From: Blepharisma japonicum
Taxonomy: Eukaryota; Ciliophora; Heterotrichea; Heterotrichida; Blepharismidae
Direction: 5' to 3'
DNA: 64,000 nt
Assembly: GCA_949751835.1 (NCBI GenBank)
Contig: CATKHK010000084.1
Coordinates: 62,001-126,000, forward strand
The translations under genes and the position numbers were made by a program. The notes beneath the pieces were generated by a model. The model had not been told where the DNA came from and ran no database searches. It saw only the letters and a program-made list of their open reading frames with translations. Shown one piece after another: positions 24,985 through 38,414 of the stretch; position 1 is the stretch's first letter, and every line of letters starts with the position of its first letter.

Positions 24985-27900
24985 TTATCCTCCATGAGTA
25001 TATCTTCTAACAATTCCTGCTTGAGCTTCTTCTCCTTTTCTTGCAAAGTCATTGAAAATCTGCTCCAAAGAACTTTGAGACAGTGCATACTCAGAAATTT
25101 TCAAAGCTTCTTTATTCATTTCAACTGCTGAGAAAAAGTATCCAATTGACTTCTCGTCTTCTTTTGCAATCTTAAACTTATAAAGTGAAGAGAAATGCTC
25201 AATAATTTCCACTTTCTTGAATTCACTTTTAAGCCAATCATAAATTTTATCACCAAGCTCTTCAATAAGTACCCAAGACACTAAAGAATCCCTTGCAACA
25301 AATCCATCTACTTTTAATTGTTGATGTAAAGCAGAGCCTGCACCTTTTTCGTGGATTTCTTCATATAAAATTTTTGCATCGAGAGCTTCTAAACATGGCA
25401 AAACTTGATTTTGCTTGACAGTTGTTTCTCCCATAAGGATGCGATCTAAGGTTATTACTTTTTCATTAACTTCGAAATGACTTGGAATACTTACTTTGGC
25501 TTCGAATTCATATCGATCTCCATACTTGCTTTTAATCCAAGTAGCGGTTCCAAGACATCTGAGTCTTCCAGCAACCATAATTGCCATACGATCGCTTAAA
25601 GCTTCAGCTTCTTCCATAGAGTGAGTAGTTAAAATGACAGAAGAGTTCTTTTTCTTGATATTTCCAATGACTTTCCACATTTTCTTTCTGGTTTCTGGGT
25701 CCATGCCAGCTGAAGGCTCATCTAAGAATACAACTGTTGGGTTTCCAATGAGTGCCATAGCAACTGATAATTTTCTTTTATTACCCCCTGAATAAGTTCC
25801 AGCTAAAATATCGGCATATTGTCTTAAATCCATTTGATCTATCATTTCTTCAACAAGTGCTTCTCTTCTATCTTTAGGAATTCCTTTTATATCTGAATAT
25901 AGTCTTAAATGTTCTCTCGCTGTAAGCAGCTCAGATATAGCGTCAAATTGAGGGCAATAGCCGATTAACTCTCTTGCTCTATCAAGCTCAGTAATGACAT
26001 TATGTCCACAAATATAAGCTTCACCAACTGTCGGAGCAATTTCTCCAGTCAGCATTTTGAAAGTTGTTGTTTTTCCAGCTCCGTTAACTCCTAAAAACGC
26101 AAAGCATTCTTGCTGGCTTACATTGAAGCTCACATCTTCAACTGCTGCAAAAGCTTTATTCAGTCCTTGTCTGAAGATTTTTCTGATTCCTCTAACATTG
26201 ACTTGAACATCCTTAGGATCGAGGCTTAGAGCATTTTGCGCTTCTTTTTCTACATCATCGTCAGCTTCATATTCAGAAGGAGCAACATGAGGAGTTTTCC
26301 AGAATTTTTGTAATAGTTTTGGATGAGTCTCTAGATATTCTTGAACATAAACAAGTAATAAATAAAATGGAACTGTTATTCCAAGCATTAAAATATCAGC
26401 TCCAGCTGAGCCTATATCAAATGCTTTATATAAACTGCTTTTTTCATCCCAGTTTGAGTAAGACGATATGCTTCCTATGTCCATTAATCCATTTCCGTAG
26501 CAAAAGGCTGGGCTTAATCTGAAAATTCATCTAAGAACTCTACCGAGAGGTCTTGTAGATTCAAAGAAATAGAGAACAAGAATAACTGCTGGAAAAATTC
26601 CGCCTGCAACGACATTGAAAAGAATAGTAGCAATTTGTGCAGTTGGATAATTTTTGAAGAAAAAGCTACTAAAATAAGTGAATGGGGCTATTGAAATTCC
26701 ATATAGGAGCATTAAAACCCATATAGCTCCATATGATTCATCAGGGTCAGTAAAGCTTTTTATACCAAAGGCTTTAATCATTGCAGCACAAATAACACCT
26801 GGAAAGATATGTTTAACAGAGTCCCAGAAAAAGTTAGCGCATCAGTACGAAAACCTTGAAACCCCACTAATCATATGCTGATGTTTCACATTAGTTTCGC
26901 GCTCTTTTACAATTAAAGCTATAATACCTGTTGGAATAAAGCTAAACCCTAAGGAAAAGACTATTGAAGCTAAAAATCCATCTCCGACTCCTTTCAGATC
27001 TTCCACTTTTTTGGTATAAGGAAGAGGGTAATTATAAGTAGTTATTGTTACTCCATATTTTGAAAATATTTCATTAGAGAGTTTGTTATAGTAGACTCCA
27101 GTTGCTTGAGGGGCTGATTGATTGTGGAAAATAACAGCTTGATACTGGTCATTAGTGGTATCCATATTTGTTAAAAAATAAGAGCCCATTCTATAATGCT
27201 TAGGATCATCACGAGTCTCAAATAAGAAATAATCAAAACCTTCAATTGTGCCATTAATACTTGCCGTTTCAGTGCTTTGATATTGTGAAAAAGTTCCAAC
27301 ATTAGCTCCAGCTGGCCAATAGTACAATGTGTCTTGAGGTAGAGAATATGAAGTTTCAGTCAGCCTCTTTTTATGAGTAGGAGGGAAATTATCTCCAATT
27401 TTCATCAACCCAAGACCAACTATGACAAGCACAATCGGTACAAAAATTTCATAAACTAAGCTTTTTAAATCTCTTTTTGACCAGAAAACTCTCTTTTTAA
27501 GCAGAGTGTAAAAATGGCTGAAAAACAATGATCCGGTCAGCCTGTCTCTTGACAAAACAAAGTCATTTTCAAGCTGAGCATCGTTTTCATTTTCTCTTTG
27601 TGTTTCATTTTCTTTTTTATTGATTTCATTATCATCTCCTCTTGCAACCCTCAAAAATACTTCTTCTAGGGTTGTTACAGAAACTCCATAAGATCTTAAT
27701 TGCAAATTTTTCAGATTTTGGTCCAGAGCAGTAAAAAATGTTGTAAACTTGCTTGAACTGGAATTAGGGATTTGGAATGAAATTTCAGCATGAACATCAC
27801 TCATAATTGAAGCTTCAGGGATGTAGCCTTGTATGAAATTTGCGACTGATTTGGTATGAGACTTACTGGCTACTCCAACTTCTTTTACAATAGTTAAATA

Positions 27901-30186
27901 ATAGCCGACACCATATCTTTTTTTCAAGAAAAGAGAGCTCCCAAGGCATCTAAGTTTTCCATGAGACATAATTGCGATTCTATCAGCTAAAACGTCAGCT
28001 TCTTCCATATAATGAGTAGTCAAGATAATGATTCTATTATTTTTGTTGTTTTTAAGCATATCCCACATTTGCCTTCTTGCAGTCAAGTCCATTCCAGAAG
28101 TAGGCTCATCTAATAATACAATAGGAGAATCTGCTATTAAAGCCATTGCTAGTGATAATTTCCTTTTCATACCCCCTGATAAAAACTTAGACTGCCTATC
28201 TTTTTTGGCAGTTAAATCGACTTCAGTTAGTTTTTCTTTAATTTGTTGGTATATTTCTTTCTTGTCCTTCATTCCTTTGAATATAGAGAAAAGATATAAG
28301 TGCTCTTCTGGTGTCAAATCATTAAATAGTACATTGTGCTGAGGACAGACTCCTAGAGATCTTCTTATTTTGGTAAGATCTGTTGATAAGTAGTTTCCAT
28401 TTATTTTCATATCTCCGTATGTTGTTGTAATTAAGCCACACATCATAGAAATAGTTGTGGTTTTTCCTGCACCATTATGGCCTAGTAATGCAAAAATCTG
28501 CCCGTTATATATATCTAAGCTTATGTCTTCAACAGCAGTTTTGGTACCAAAAATCTTTTTAAAGTTTCTTATAAGCAAAGCTTTTCCATTTTCCTTTTGT
28601 TTTTCTAAATCTTCTTCTACTTTTTCAACATTATCTCCCCAGTTAATTTCTTCATTAAATAAATTTTCATGTGCATTCTTTTTGCTTGGGCACCAAAATG
28701 ATTTTGTGAATAAAAAGTACCAAGGTCTTTTTACTCCCCACTCAGTAGGCCAAACCTGATCAAGATATAGAGCTAAAACTGTAAAAATCCCTGAATCAAT
28801 CACCAAAAATGCAATGCAAGTCCCAAATGTATAATTATTTACAACTGAATCTGTATTATCATTTTGAACTCCAACTTGACCATTTTCCATTTGAGCTAAA
28901 ACATCACAGCCTAAAGTTAAAGCAATATTAGGCAGTAAAGATGCAGCAGTTTTGCTACCCTCATCTAAAGTAGGATCAGTGACAGCAAAACTTATAAAAT
29001 AGCTTATCAGAAAAGCCATAAGGCCTAGCATTACAGCACTACGCGACTTAGAAAAAAACATACTAATGAAAATGCTAAAAGTCATACAGCTAATCCCATA
29101 CAGCCAGAAAAATAAAAACATCATTCCTGGAGCACTATATTTAAAAAGTCCGACAGATATAATAGCACCAACAATTGCGATTATTGTATATATTGATAAG
29201 TAGTAGGTAATCCAGGAAAGCCAATAAGCTTTATTGGAAAGTCCCATAATCATCATCATTTCTTTGATTTTGTATTCTTTTTCTTGAACTATTAAAGACA
29301 GCATTCTACATACAGGAACTAAATAAGAGATGACTACAAAAAATGGGAGAAGCCCTGCAATAGCTGAAATAAACCCATCAGAGGTATAGTCATCATAATA
29401 CATAGGAACAAAACCTGCTGCGAAGTAAGCATCTGGATTACTAGAAACGTCTTGAAGAATGATGTTATCTATATAGTTCATCATATGCATGAAGTTCGTA
29501 CCAATATACTGATATTGGAATTTAGGTTGCGGCTCTCTGATAAGTTTATCAACATTTTGATGATTTAGAAAATCAAAAATATCTATAAAATCGCCCAAAC
29601 TTCGTCCTCCTGACCCATATGATTCTGTTGTATTAAACCTAAAGCTATATTTAATATTTTTGGAGTCTTTGCTATAAAACACCACAGCGAAACAAATTTT
29701 TCCTTCATCTTCATAGTCGCTATCTGTAATATAGTTTTCTAAGTCATCTTCAGAGTCAAAGCGATCAACTAAATAAGGGAAGCCTGTGCCATCTCCTTCA
29801 GCTTTGATTTTATTAATAAGCTTGGTTATGATAGTTTCTGAATATTGGTCTTTATATTCGTTGACGAAAACGATTTTCCATTTGTCATTTTTATGAAAGT
29901 AGTCTCTATAGTAGTTTTCGTGGTCTTTCGGAAAGTCTGGGATTTTGATTATAGGGTCGAAATATTGGCCAAAATGGTTGTTGCCGTCATAGGAGACAGT
30001 CATTGCTGACTTATAAAGGTAAGAGTGCTTGTCATGATCTGTATAACTCACTGCACTTCTTATAAGTAGTAAAACAATTAGTAAAGCTATAGGAAAGAGT
30101 CATTCACAAATTGAGCCACAGAGTCTTCTCTTCCATAGGATTCAATTCTTGTATAAGAGCGCTCTATAGTGTTGCCAAAGAGACAT
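24985..30186 (-). CDS. ABCA-type full transporter, array copy 4
   Basis: A 1733-residue protein, the longest copy, from ATG 30184-30186 to TAA 24985-24987. There are four UGA-Trp codons (KNW and CEW in the N-terminal motif, SYWCANF and RWIFRLSP in the second membrane domain) and no introns. It has the standard ABCA order of membrane domain, NBD1, membrane domain, NBD2, with [19 protein letters not shown] and [10 protein letters not shown], then [19 protein letters not shown] and [10 protein letters not shown]. The linker after NBD1 is slightly expanded and highly charged (KKENETQRENENDAQLEND). The C-terminus is RRYTHGG, shared with copies 5 and 7 in the final residues. Both ATP sites appear functional; substrate unknown. 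Confidence 0.96.
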
Positions 30187-30208
30187 TTTAGTATAAAGGA
30201 TGAACTTT

Positions 30209-30220
30209 TTTGGAGAATTT
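30209..30220 (-). promoter_or_regulatory. Start-proximal element of ABCA copy 4
   Basis: An exact TTTGGAGAATTT (+ strand) beginning 23 bases upstream of the start codon, as in copies 3, 5 and 6. Confidence 0.6.
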
Positions 30221-30318
30221 CTGGACACCGAATAGAAACGACAGAGAAGAAAAAGTTAGTATTTGAAATTTAAAGTCGAAATGCAATTTCAATATCTCTT
30301 AATCTTTATAAAATCCTT

Positions 30319-30380
30319 AGGCTAGATCAGACTTCTTCTAGATTTTATGGTTAAATTTCATATTTTTGGCAACTATCGAA
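30319..30380 (-). promoter_or_regulatory. Conserved upstream block of ABCA copy 4
   Basis: It contains GATTTTATGGTTAAATTTCA followed by a TATTTTTGGCAAC stretch, about 133-195 bases upstream of the start codon. It aligns with the block upstream of copy 3. Confidence 0.5.
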
Positions 30381-31852
30381 CTATCATAATTTTAATCGAA
30401 AAAGATATCAATATAATAGAGATTATTTCTGAGATAAGAAGATTTAATACAATTTATCTATTTTAAAGAAAAAGGGTTTCAAAATGCAAGATTTCTTAAA
30501 AACATTAATATTTGATCTTTGTTTTTTTTTGAAAAGCATAAATTGTCTTCGATATTATTTTTTGCCTATCAAAAACTGTAAGGTCTCTTACCTAGTAATG
30601 CTTCATTATTCTCAGACAAGAGCATTAATTTTTACCATTTTAAGCTAAATGGGAATTTTGTCGCCTAACTAATTTTTTGAATTCAAAAATAAATTAGCTC
30701 ATTATAGGTATAGTGAAATGAATATAATTATTTAACAACAATTAATTTAAAGAATCAAAAATTTTAAATAATTTTATCTGACAATTCATCTTTTAAATTT
30801 GAAACAATTTTTTTTTATAAAACTTCTAAACGAAATAAAGTTTTAACTATAGTTTTAAATTTGATTATTTAAAAATAATTAAAGCTCTCCTGAAATCTAT
30901 ATTTATAATTAAAATGAAGAATTAAACTCTCAATTTCCTATCAAAAGTTTTAAATAAAATATCGCAAAAACTATGATTTTATAGTTTTATTTTCTTATTT
31001 CGTGCTTTTAATAAATAAAATAATTAATATTGGAGATGAAGACGTCATTCTAGACATTATGCTAAGCAGTTTTTATTTCAAAAATTTCTCCAGAAGAGAA
31101 ATGGAATACTTTTATAATTTTCATCCATTATACTTTACATAAAATATTAAACTATAATTATTATCAACACCTTAACAAAACAAAAGTTGAAAAAGTGTTG
31201 ACTATTTCTGAGTTTTTATATTTATCTAAAGAGGCAGTGAAAAAGTATTAAATGAACAGGAATGAGCTAGATATATATCACTATATTATAGCTGAATCTA
31301 CTTTTATCTTGCTGCAGAGCAATTATTATTTGCTCTTATTACAATTTGATGTTGAAATAAATAATATGCTAACTTTTATGTGTTAGCTTGACTATTAAGC
31401 TATTGCTTCATAGTGACTAAATTACAAATTATATAGATATTGTGGTAATAAAAATGAGAGATAACTCCAGCATCAATAGACTGAAACTCTTAGAGCTCTC
31501 AAGATTCTTGATCAGTGAAGCAGAATTAGATTGGACAATTTTGTAAGAATATCATTGATGCTTTTACTAATTTTGAATTACACTGATAAGAAGTTGTATC
31601 GAATTAAGATCAGCCATTCCCAAATTTGATTAGATATGCTAATGTTTTCAGAGAATGCAATTTTATTCAGTCGAGTTAAATTTACTTTTTGTATGTTTAA
31701 ATGAGCGATGCTCAAATTAATAAATAAAGGGTTTGTTACGCTAAATGATATTTTGCTATATAGAAAATGATTTTATAATTCTTAGTACTCAGGACTGAAT
31801 AGTTATACTAATAAATCTCAGATTTAATTGTTATAAAATATTTAATTAAATT

Positions 31853-34800
31853 TTATCCACCATGAGTATACCTGCGAACAACTCCAGCTTGGGCTTCTTC
31901 TCCTTTTCTTGCGAAATCATTGAAAATTTGTTCTAAAGAACTTTGAGATAATGCATACTCAGAAATTTTAAATGTATCTTTATTCAACTCCACAGCTGAA
32001 AAAAAGTATCCTATTGACTTATCTTCTTCTTTGGCTACTTTAAACTTAAAGAGAGATGAAAAATGCTCAATAATTTCGACTTTTTTAAACTCACTCTTAA
32101 GCCAATCATAAATTTTATCGCCCAATTCTTCAATTATCACCCATGATACCAAAGAGTCTCTTAATATTACTCCATCTACCTTTAATTGTTGGTGTAAAGC
32201 AGAGCCTGCTCCTTTTTCGTGGATTTCTTCATATAAAGCTTTGGCGTTGAGTATTTCTAGACATGGCAAGACTTGATTTTTATTTATAACTGTTTCACCC
32301 ATAAGGATGTGATCTAAGCTTACTCCTCTGTCGTTTACTTCGAAATGACTTGGAATACTTACTTTGGCTTCGAATTCATAACGGTCACCATATTTGCTTT
32401 TAATCCAAGTAGCGGTTCCAAGACATCTGAGTCTTCCAGCAACCATAATTGCCATACGATCGCTTAAAGCTTCAGCTTCTTCCATAGAATGAGTTGTTAA
32501 AATGACAGAAGAATTCTTTCTCTTAAGATTTCCAATGACTTTCCACATTTTCTTTCTGGTTTCTGGGTCCATACCAGCTGAAGGCTCATCTAAGAATACA
32601 ACTGTTGGGTTTCCAATGAGTGCCATCGCAACTGATAGTTTTCTTTTATTACCACCAGAATAGGTTCCTGCTAATATATCGGCATATTGTCTTAAATCCA
32701 TTTGGTCTATCATTTCTTCAACAAGTGCTTCTCTTCTATCTTTAGGAATTCCTTTGATATCTGAATATAGTCTTAAATGTTCTCTTGCTGTAAGCAACTC
32801 AGATATGGCATCAAACTGAGGACAATAACCTATTAGATCTCTCGCTCTATCAAGTTCAGTGTTCAAGTTATGCCCACAAATATAAGCCTCCCCAGTTGTA
32901 GGAGCGATCTCTCCAGTTAGCATTTTGAATGTCGTTGTTTTTCCAGCTCCATTTACCCCTAAAAACGCAAAACATTCTTGCTGACTTACGTTAAAGCTCA
33001 CATCCTCTACTGCTGCAAAAGCTTTATTCATTCCTTGTCTAAAGATTTTTCTAATTCCTCTAACATTAACTTGGACATCCTCAGGTCTTACATTTAGCGC
33101 ATTTTCTGCTTCCCTTTCTACATCATCATCAGCTTCATACTCAGATGGAGCCACATGAGGAGTTTTCCAGAATTTTTGTAAAAGTTTTGGATGGGCTTCT
33201 AGATATTCTTGAACGTAGACTAAAAATAGATAGACAGGAATCATAATACCAATCATTAAAATATCAGCACCAGCGGAACCCATATCAAAAGCATCGTATA
33301 AGCCATCAACTTCATCCCAATTTGAATAAGATGATATACTTCCTATGTCCATCAGCCCATTTCCATAACAAAAAGCTGGAGCTAGTCTGAAAAACCACCT
33401 AAGCCCTCTTCCAATAGGACGCGTAGACTCAAAGAAATACAGGACCATAATAACTGCTGGGAAAATTCCACCAACAACGACGTTGAAAAGAATTGTAACA
33501 ACTTGTGCAGTAGGATAACTTTTGAAGAAAAAGCTGGTAAAATATGTAAATGGCGCTATGGAAACTCCATATAAGAGCATTAAAACCCATAAAGCTCCAT
33601 AAGAATCATCAGGGTCAGTAAAGCTTTTAATATCAAAAGCCTTGACCATTCCAGCACAAATAACAGCTGGAGCAATATGCTTAATAGAGTCCCAAAAGAA
33701 ATTGGCACACCAATAAGAAAATCTAGAAACTCCACTAATCATATGCTGATGCTTCACATTAGTTTCTCTCTCTTTTACAATTAGTGCTATGATCCCAGTA
33801 GGAATAAAGCTAAATCCTAACGAAAAGACTATTGATGCTAAAAATCCATCTCCAACTCCTTTCAGGTCTTCTACTTTTTTGGTATAAGGAAGCGGGTAAT
33901 TATAAACTGTCACAGTTACATTATACTTGGCAAAAATTTCATTAGAAAGCTTGTTATAATAGACTCCAGTCGCTTGAGGAGCTGTTTGGTTGTGGAAAAT
34001 AACAGCTTGGTACTCATCATTGGTAGTGTCCATATTCGTCAAATAATATGAGCCCATTCTATAATGGTCAGGAACTTTGCGAGTATCAAATAAAAATTGA
34101 TCAAAGCCTTCTATTGTGCTGTTAATATTTGCTGTTTCAGAGCTTTGATATTGTGCGAAAGTTCCAACATTGGTACCTGAAGGCCAATAATAAACTGTAT
34201 CTTGAGGCTGAGAATATGAGGAGTCAGTTAAATGCTTCTTATGAGTTGGTGGGTAACTATTTCCAATTTTCATCAAGCCAAGCCCAACGATTACAAGGAT
34301 AATGGGGACAAAAATTTCATAGACCAAACTTCTCATATCTCTTTTAGACCAAAAAACTCTTTTTTTAAGCAAAGCCAAAAAATGGCTAATAAATAATGAT
34401 CCTCTCAATCTATCTCTTGACAAAACAAAATCATTTTCAAGCTGAGCATCGTTTTCTTTTTCGCTTTCATGGCTTTTTTTTGCGATTTCATTATCATCTC
34501 CTCTTGCGACCCTCAAAAATACTTCTTCAAGAGTTGTTACAGAAACACCATAAGACCTCAATTGCAAAATTTTCAAATTTTGATCAAGAGCAGTGAAAAA
34601 TGTAGTAAATTTGCTTGAGCTTGAGGTAGGTATTTGGAATGAGATTTCAGCATGGACGTCACTCATAATTGAAGCTTCAGGGATGTAGCCTCTTATAAAA
34701 TCTGTGACTGATTGTGTATGCGATTTACTTGCAACTCCGACTTCTTTGACGATAGTTAAGTAATAGCCTACGCCATAACGTTTTTTCAAGAAAAGAGAGC

Positions 34801-37048
34801 TTCCTAGACATCTAAGTTTTCCATGAGACATAATTGCTATTCTATCAGCTAAAACGTCAGCTTCTTCCATATAGTGGGTTGTGAGAATGATGATTCTATT
34901 ATTTTTGTTGTTTTTAAGCATATCCCACATCTGTCTTCTTGCTGTAAGATCCATTCCAGAAGTAGGCTCATCAAGCAATACTATAGGAGAGTCTCCAATT
35001 AAAGCCATTGCAAGTGATAATTTTCTTTTCATACCACCTGACAAAAACTTAGATTGCCTATCTTTTTTGGCTGTTAAATCGACTTCTGATAATTTTTCTT
35101 TAATTTGTTTGTAGATTTCTTCTTTATCTTGCATTCCTTTAAAAATAGCGAAGAGATATAAGTGTTCTTCAGGAGTTAAGTCATTGAATAAAACATTGTG
35201 CTGAGGACAGACTCCTAGCGATCTTCTTATTTTATTAAGATCTGTTGATAAGTAATTTTCATTTATTTTCATATCTCCATATGTCGTTGGTATAAGTCCG
35301 CACATCATTGAAATCGTTGTAGTTTTCCCTGCACCATTGTGGCCCAATAATGCAAAAATTTGTCCATTATATATATCTAAGCTGATATCTTCAACAGCTG
35401 TTTTAGTTCCAAAAACTTTTTTGAAATTCCTTATAAGCAAAGCCCTACCATTCTCTTTCTGCTTTTCTAAGTCTTCTTCAACTTTTTCAACATTATCTCC
35501 CCAATTAATTTCTTCATTAAATAAATTTTCATTTGCGTTCATTTTGCCTGGGCACCAAAATGATTTTGTGAATAAAAAGTACCAAGGTCTTTTTACTCCC
35601 CACTCAGTAGGCCAAACCTGATCGAGATAAAATGCAAGAATTGCAAATATACCTAAGTCAATAACTAGAAATGCAATACAAGTCCCAAAAGTATAGTTAT
35701 TTATAGTTGAGCCTGTATTATAATTTTGCACTCCTACTTGGCCATTTTCCAACTGCGCTAAAACACCGCAGCCTAAAGTCAAAGCAACATTTGGTAATAA
35801 TGATGAAGCAGCTTTACTGCCCTCATCTAAAGTAGGATCAGTGACAGCAAAGCTTATAAAATAGCTTATCAGGAAAAGCATAAGTCCTAACATTACAGCG
35901 CTACGGGATTTAGAAAAGAGCATGCTGATTAAAATGCTGAAAGACATACAACTCATTCCATATAGCCAGAAAAATAAAAACATCATTGCTGGGCTACTGT
36001 ATTTAAAAAGGCCAACTGAAATAATTGCGCCTACAATTGCAATGAGTGTATATATTGAAAAATAGTAAGTAATTCATGAAAGTCAATAGGCCTTATTTGA
36101 AAGACCCATAATCATCATCATTTCTTTGATTTTGTATTCTTTTTCTTGGACAATTAAGGATAGCATTCTGCATACAGGAACCAAGTAAGAAATGACAATA
36201 AAGAATGGAAGAAGTGTGGAAATAGTTGTAATGAACCCATCTTCTGTATATTTATCATAATACATAGGAACAAAGCCTGCTGCAAAATAGGCGTTTGAAT
36301 TTGAGGAAACATCTTGGAGAATGATATTATCTATATAATTCATCATATGAATGAAATTTGTGCCAATATACTGGTACTGGAATTTTGGTTGAGGCTCTCT
36401 GATAAGTTTATCAACATTATTGTGGTCCAGAAAATCAAAAATGTCGATATAGCTTCCCATGCTCCTACCTCCTGATCCATATGATTCTGTAGTATTGAAT
36501 CTGAAACTATAATTTATACTCTTGGAGTCCTTGCTATAGAAGACGATAGCGAAACAAATTTTGCTATCATCTCCATAGCCGCTATCCTTGATATAATCCT
36601 CTAAGTCACTCTCAGAGTCATAACGTTCGATTACATAAGGATTTCCTGTGTCATTTCCTTCAGCTTTTATTTTATTTATGAGCTTATTTATGATAGTTTC
36701 TGAATATGAGTCTTTATGCTCGTTTATGAAAACTATCCTCCATCTTTTATCTTTCTCAAAGTATTCTCTATAGTAATTCTCATGACCTTTTGGAAAATCT
36801 GAAATCTTGACAGGAGGGTCAAAATATTGGCCAAAATAGTTGTTGCCGTCATAAGAGACTGTCATTGCTGACTTCTGAAGGTAAGAGGATTTCCCATGAT
36901 CTGTATAGCTTACAGCACTTCTTATGAGCATCAAGACAAGCAGTAAAGCTATCGGAAAGAGCCACTCACAGATAGATCCGCACAATTTTCTCTTCCAAAG
37001 AATCCAATTCTTGTATAACAGTGCTCGGTAGTGTTTCCAAACAGACAT
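31853..37048 (-). CDS. ABCA-type full transporter, array copy 5
   Basis: A 1731-residue protein from ATG 37046-37048 to TAA 31853-31855, with two UGA-Trp codons close together in the membrane segment AYWLSWITYY. The N-terminus is [15 protein letters not shown], with Val and Lys where the other copies have Ile/Leu and Gln. Domain order and motifs match the other copies: NBD1 [32 protein letters not shown]2 [29 protein letters not shown]. The C-terminus is RRYTHGG. It is closest by eye to copy 4 in the loop before the second membrane domain and in NBD2, as expected for neighbours made by serial duplication. Probable membrane lipid/amphiphile transporter. The start-proximal element and upstream block are both present. 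Confidence 0.96.
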
Positions 37049-37070
37049 TTTATTATAAAGGCATTAATAC

Positions 37071-37082
37071 TTTGGAGAATTT
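37071..37082 (-). promoter_or_regulatory. Start-proximal element of ABCA copy 5
   Basis: An exact TTTGGAGAATTT (+ strand) beginning 23 bases upstream of the start codon. The intervening bases contain TATAATAAA directly before the ATG on the gene strand. Confidence 0.6.
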
Positions 37083-37184
37083 CTGGACTTCAAAAAAAAA
37101 TTCCGTACAGAAGAGAATTTGAGAATTCAAAATATAATTTTTAATGCAAACAAATATTGCTAAATATATATAAAAACTTAACGC

Positions 37185-37240
37185 ATAGTCTGTCTTAGTT
37201 TGGCTTTTATGTGCATTTTTCATATTTTTGTTACAAATGA
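37185..37240 (-). promoter_or_regulatory. Conserved upstream block of ABCA copy 5
   Basis: It contains GGCTTTTATGTGCATTTTTC and then ATATTTTTG, about 137-192 bases upstream of the start codon. It is a weaker but position-matched relative of the copy 3 and 4 blocks. Confidence 0.4.
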
Positions 37241-38414
37241 AATTAGTAAGAATTTTAATAGTTATTTTTGCTGAAAATAGAGATTTATTCTTTTTAACAA
37301 GGAAGAAGTCAATTTTTAATTCTATTTGTAAAGATAAAGTAGAAAAATCTAAAAATTATCAAAATTCAATGTTTTTATTAGTGCTTTGTTTAAGATAGCT
37401 TTTTTCGGAACCAAGTTTAAGCTCATAAAATGATAAACACTCTTTAAATGCCTTGAGCTTGACTTGTTGAGAACAAGAGTCCATTATTGACCATTTTAAG
37501 CCTATGAAAATTTTTCTATTACTAAAAAATTTTGATTGTCGAAAAAGAAGAATCAAATAAGTTTAGTCCTGAAAACCTGAAGTTATCTAAAATTTGTCAT
37601 TTTATCCTAAAATTCTAAATATTTTTATATGATGCTTATTTTTTGAGTTTTGTAACGATTTTTTGTTTGAAAAATATTAAAAGGAATAAAGTTGGGAATT
37701 ATAGTTTACTATTTAAAGTCTTAAATAAGCATAGATTGATGTAAATATTTTGAAATTAAATGTTTTTCTCTGCTTATTTAAGATAAAATCATTTATATCA
37801 AATGGTTAGAAAAGGTCATTATATTAGAACGCTGGAAACTTATTAAAATTTAAAAATAAACTGTCTTTATGAATATAAACTCTGTGATACTTTAGTTGTA
37901 TCATTAAGTTCATTTTCGTACTTTCTTCTCCAGAAGACATTTTCTAAAATACGATTGGATAAATATGAGATGTCTTAGTAAAACCTAATGTATTATTGCT
38001 AACATTGAAACTATTTGCAAAATATAAAATTTTACCTGAAGCTGTATAATAAAATGCAACTGTTTCCTAAATTTAACAATCTTCAATGCTCATAATGAGT
38101 CTTTTGATATCAAAATTGTGCATAAACTTTTGCAGAGTAAAGGAAAGTTGAAACAAAAATATAAATCAAGCTCGTAAAAATATAAAATATTCATAAAAAC
38201 GTATTTTTGTATTTTATTTTATTTAATAAAAGATTATTAATAATTAGGAAAAAATTTCCTGAAACAATATTTTCTATAAATTTTTACTGTTTTGAGAAGA
38301 TACCATGCTATGAAATAGTCAATTTATTTTAGTTTATATTAAAAGAACTTTTAAGTTTTATAAAACTGGAAATTTTAATTAATATTGATATTAACTAATA
38401 ATTATCGATATTTT

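Larger units (their letters stand above)
30187..31852. other. AT-rich spacer between ABCA copies 4 and 5
   Basis: About 1.7 kb without a convincing coding frame. It holds the copy 4 upstream elements at its left end. The remainder is AT-rich sequence with homopolymer runs, and I see no RNA gene or repeat family in it. Confidence 0.5.
37049..38414. other. AT-rich spacer between ABCA copies 5 and 6
   Basis: About 1.4 kb. No frame is supported; a 65-codon antisense frame at 37359-37556 has no recognisable features. It holds the copy 5 upstream elements at its left end. Confidence 0.5.

Noticed and set aside
28457-28759. Antisense frames within the ABCA genes (here and at equivalent places in other copies)
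   Set aside because: They recur at the same places in every copy as mirror images of conserved coding sequence; no independent gene features.
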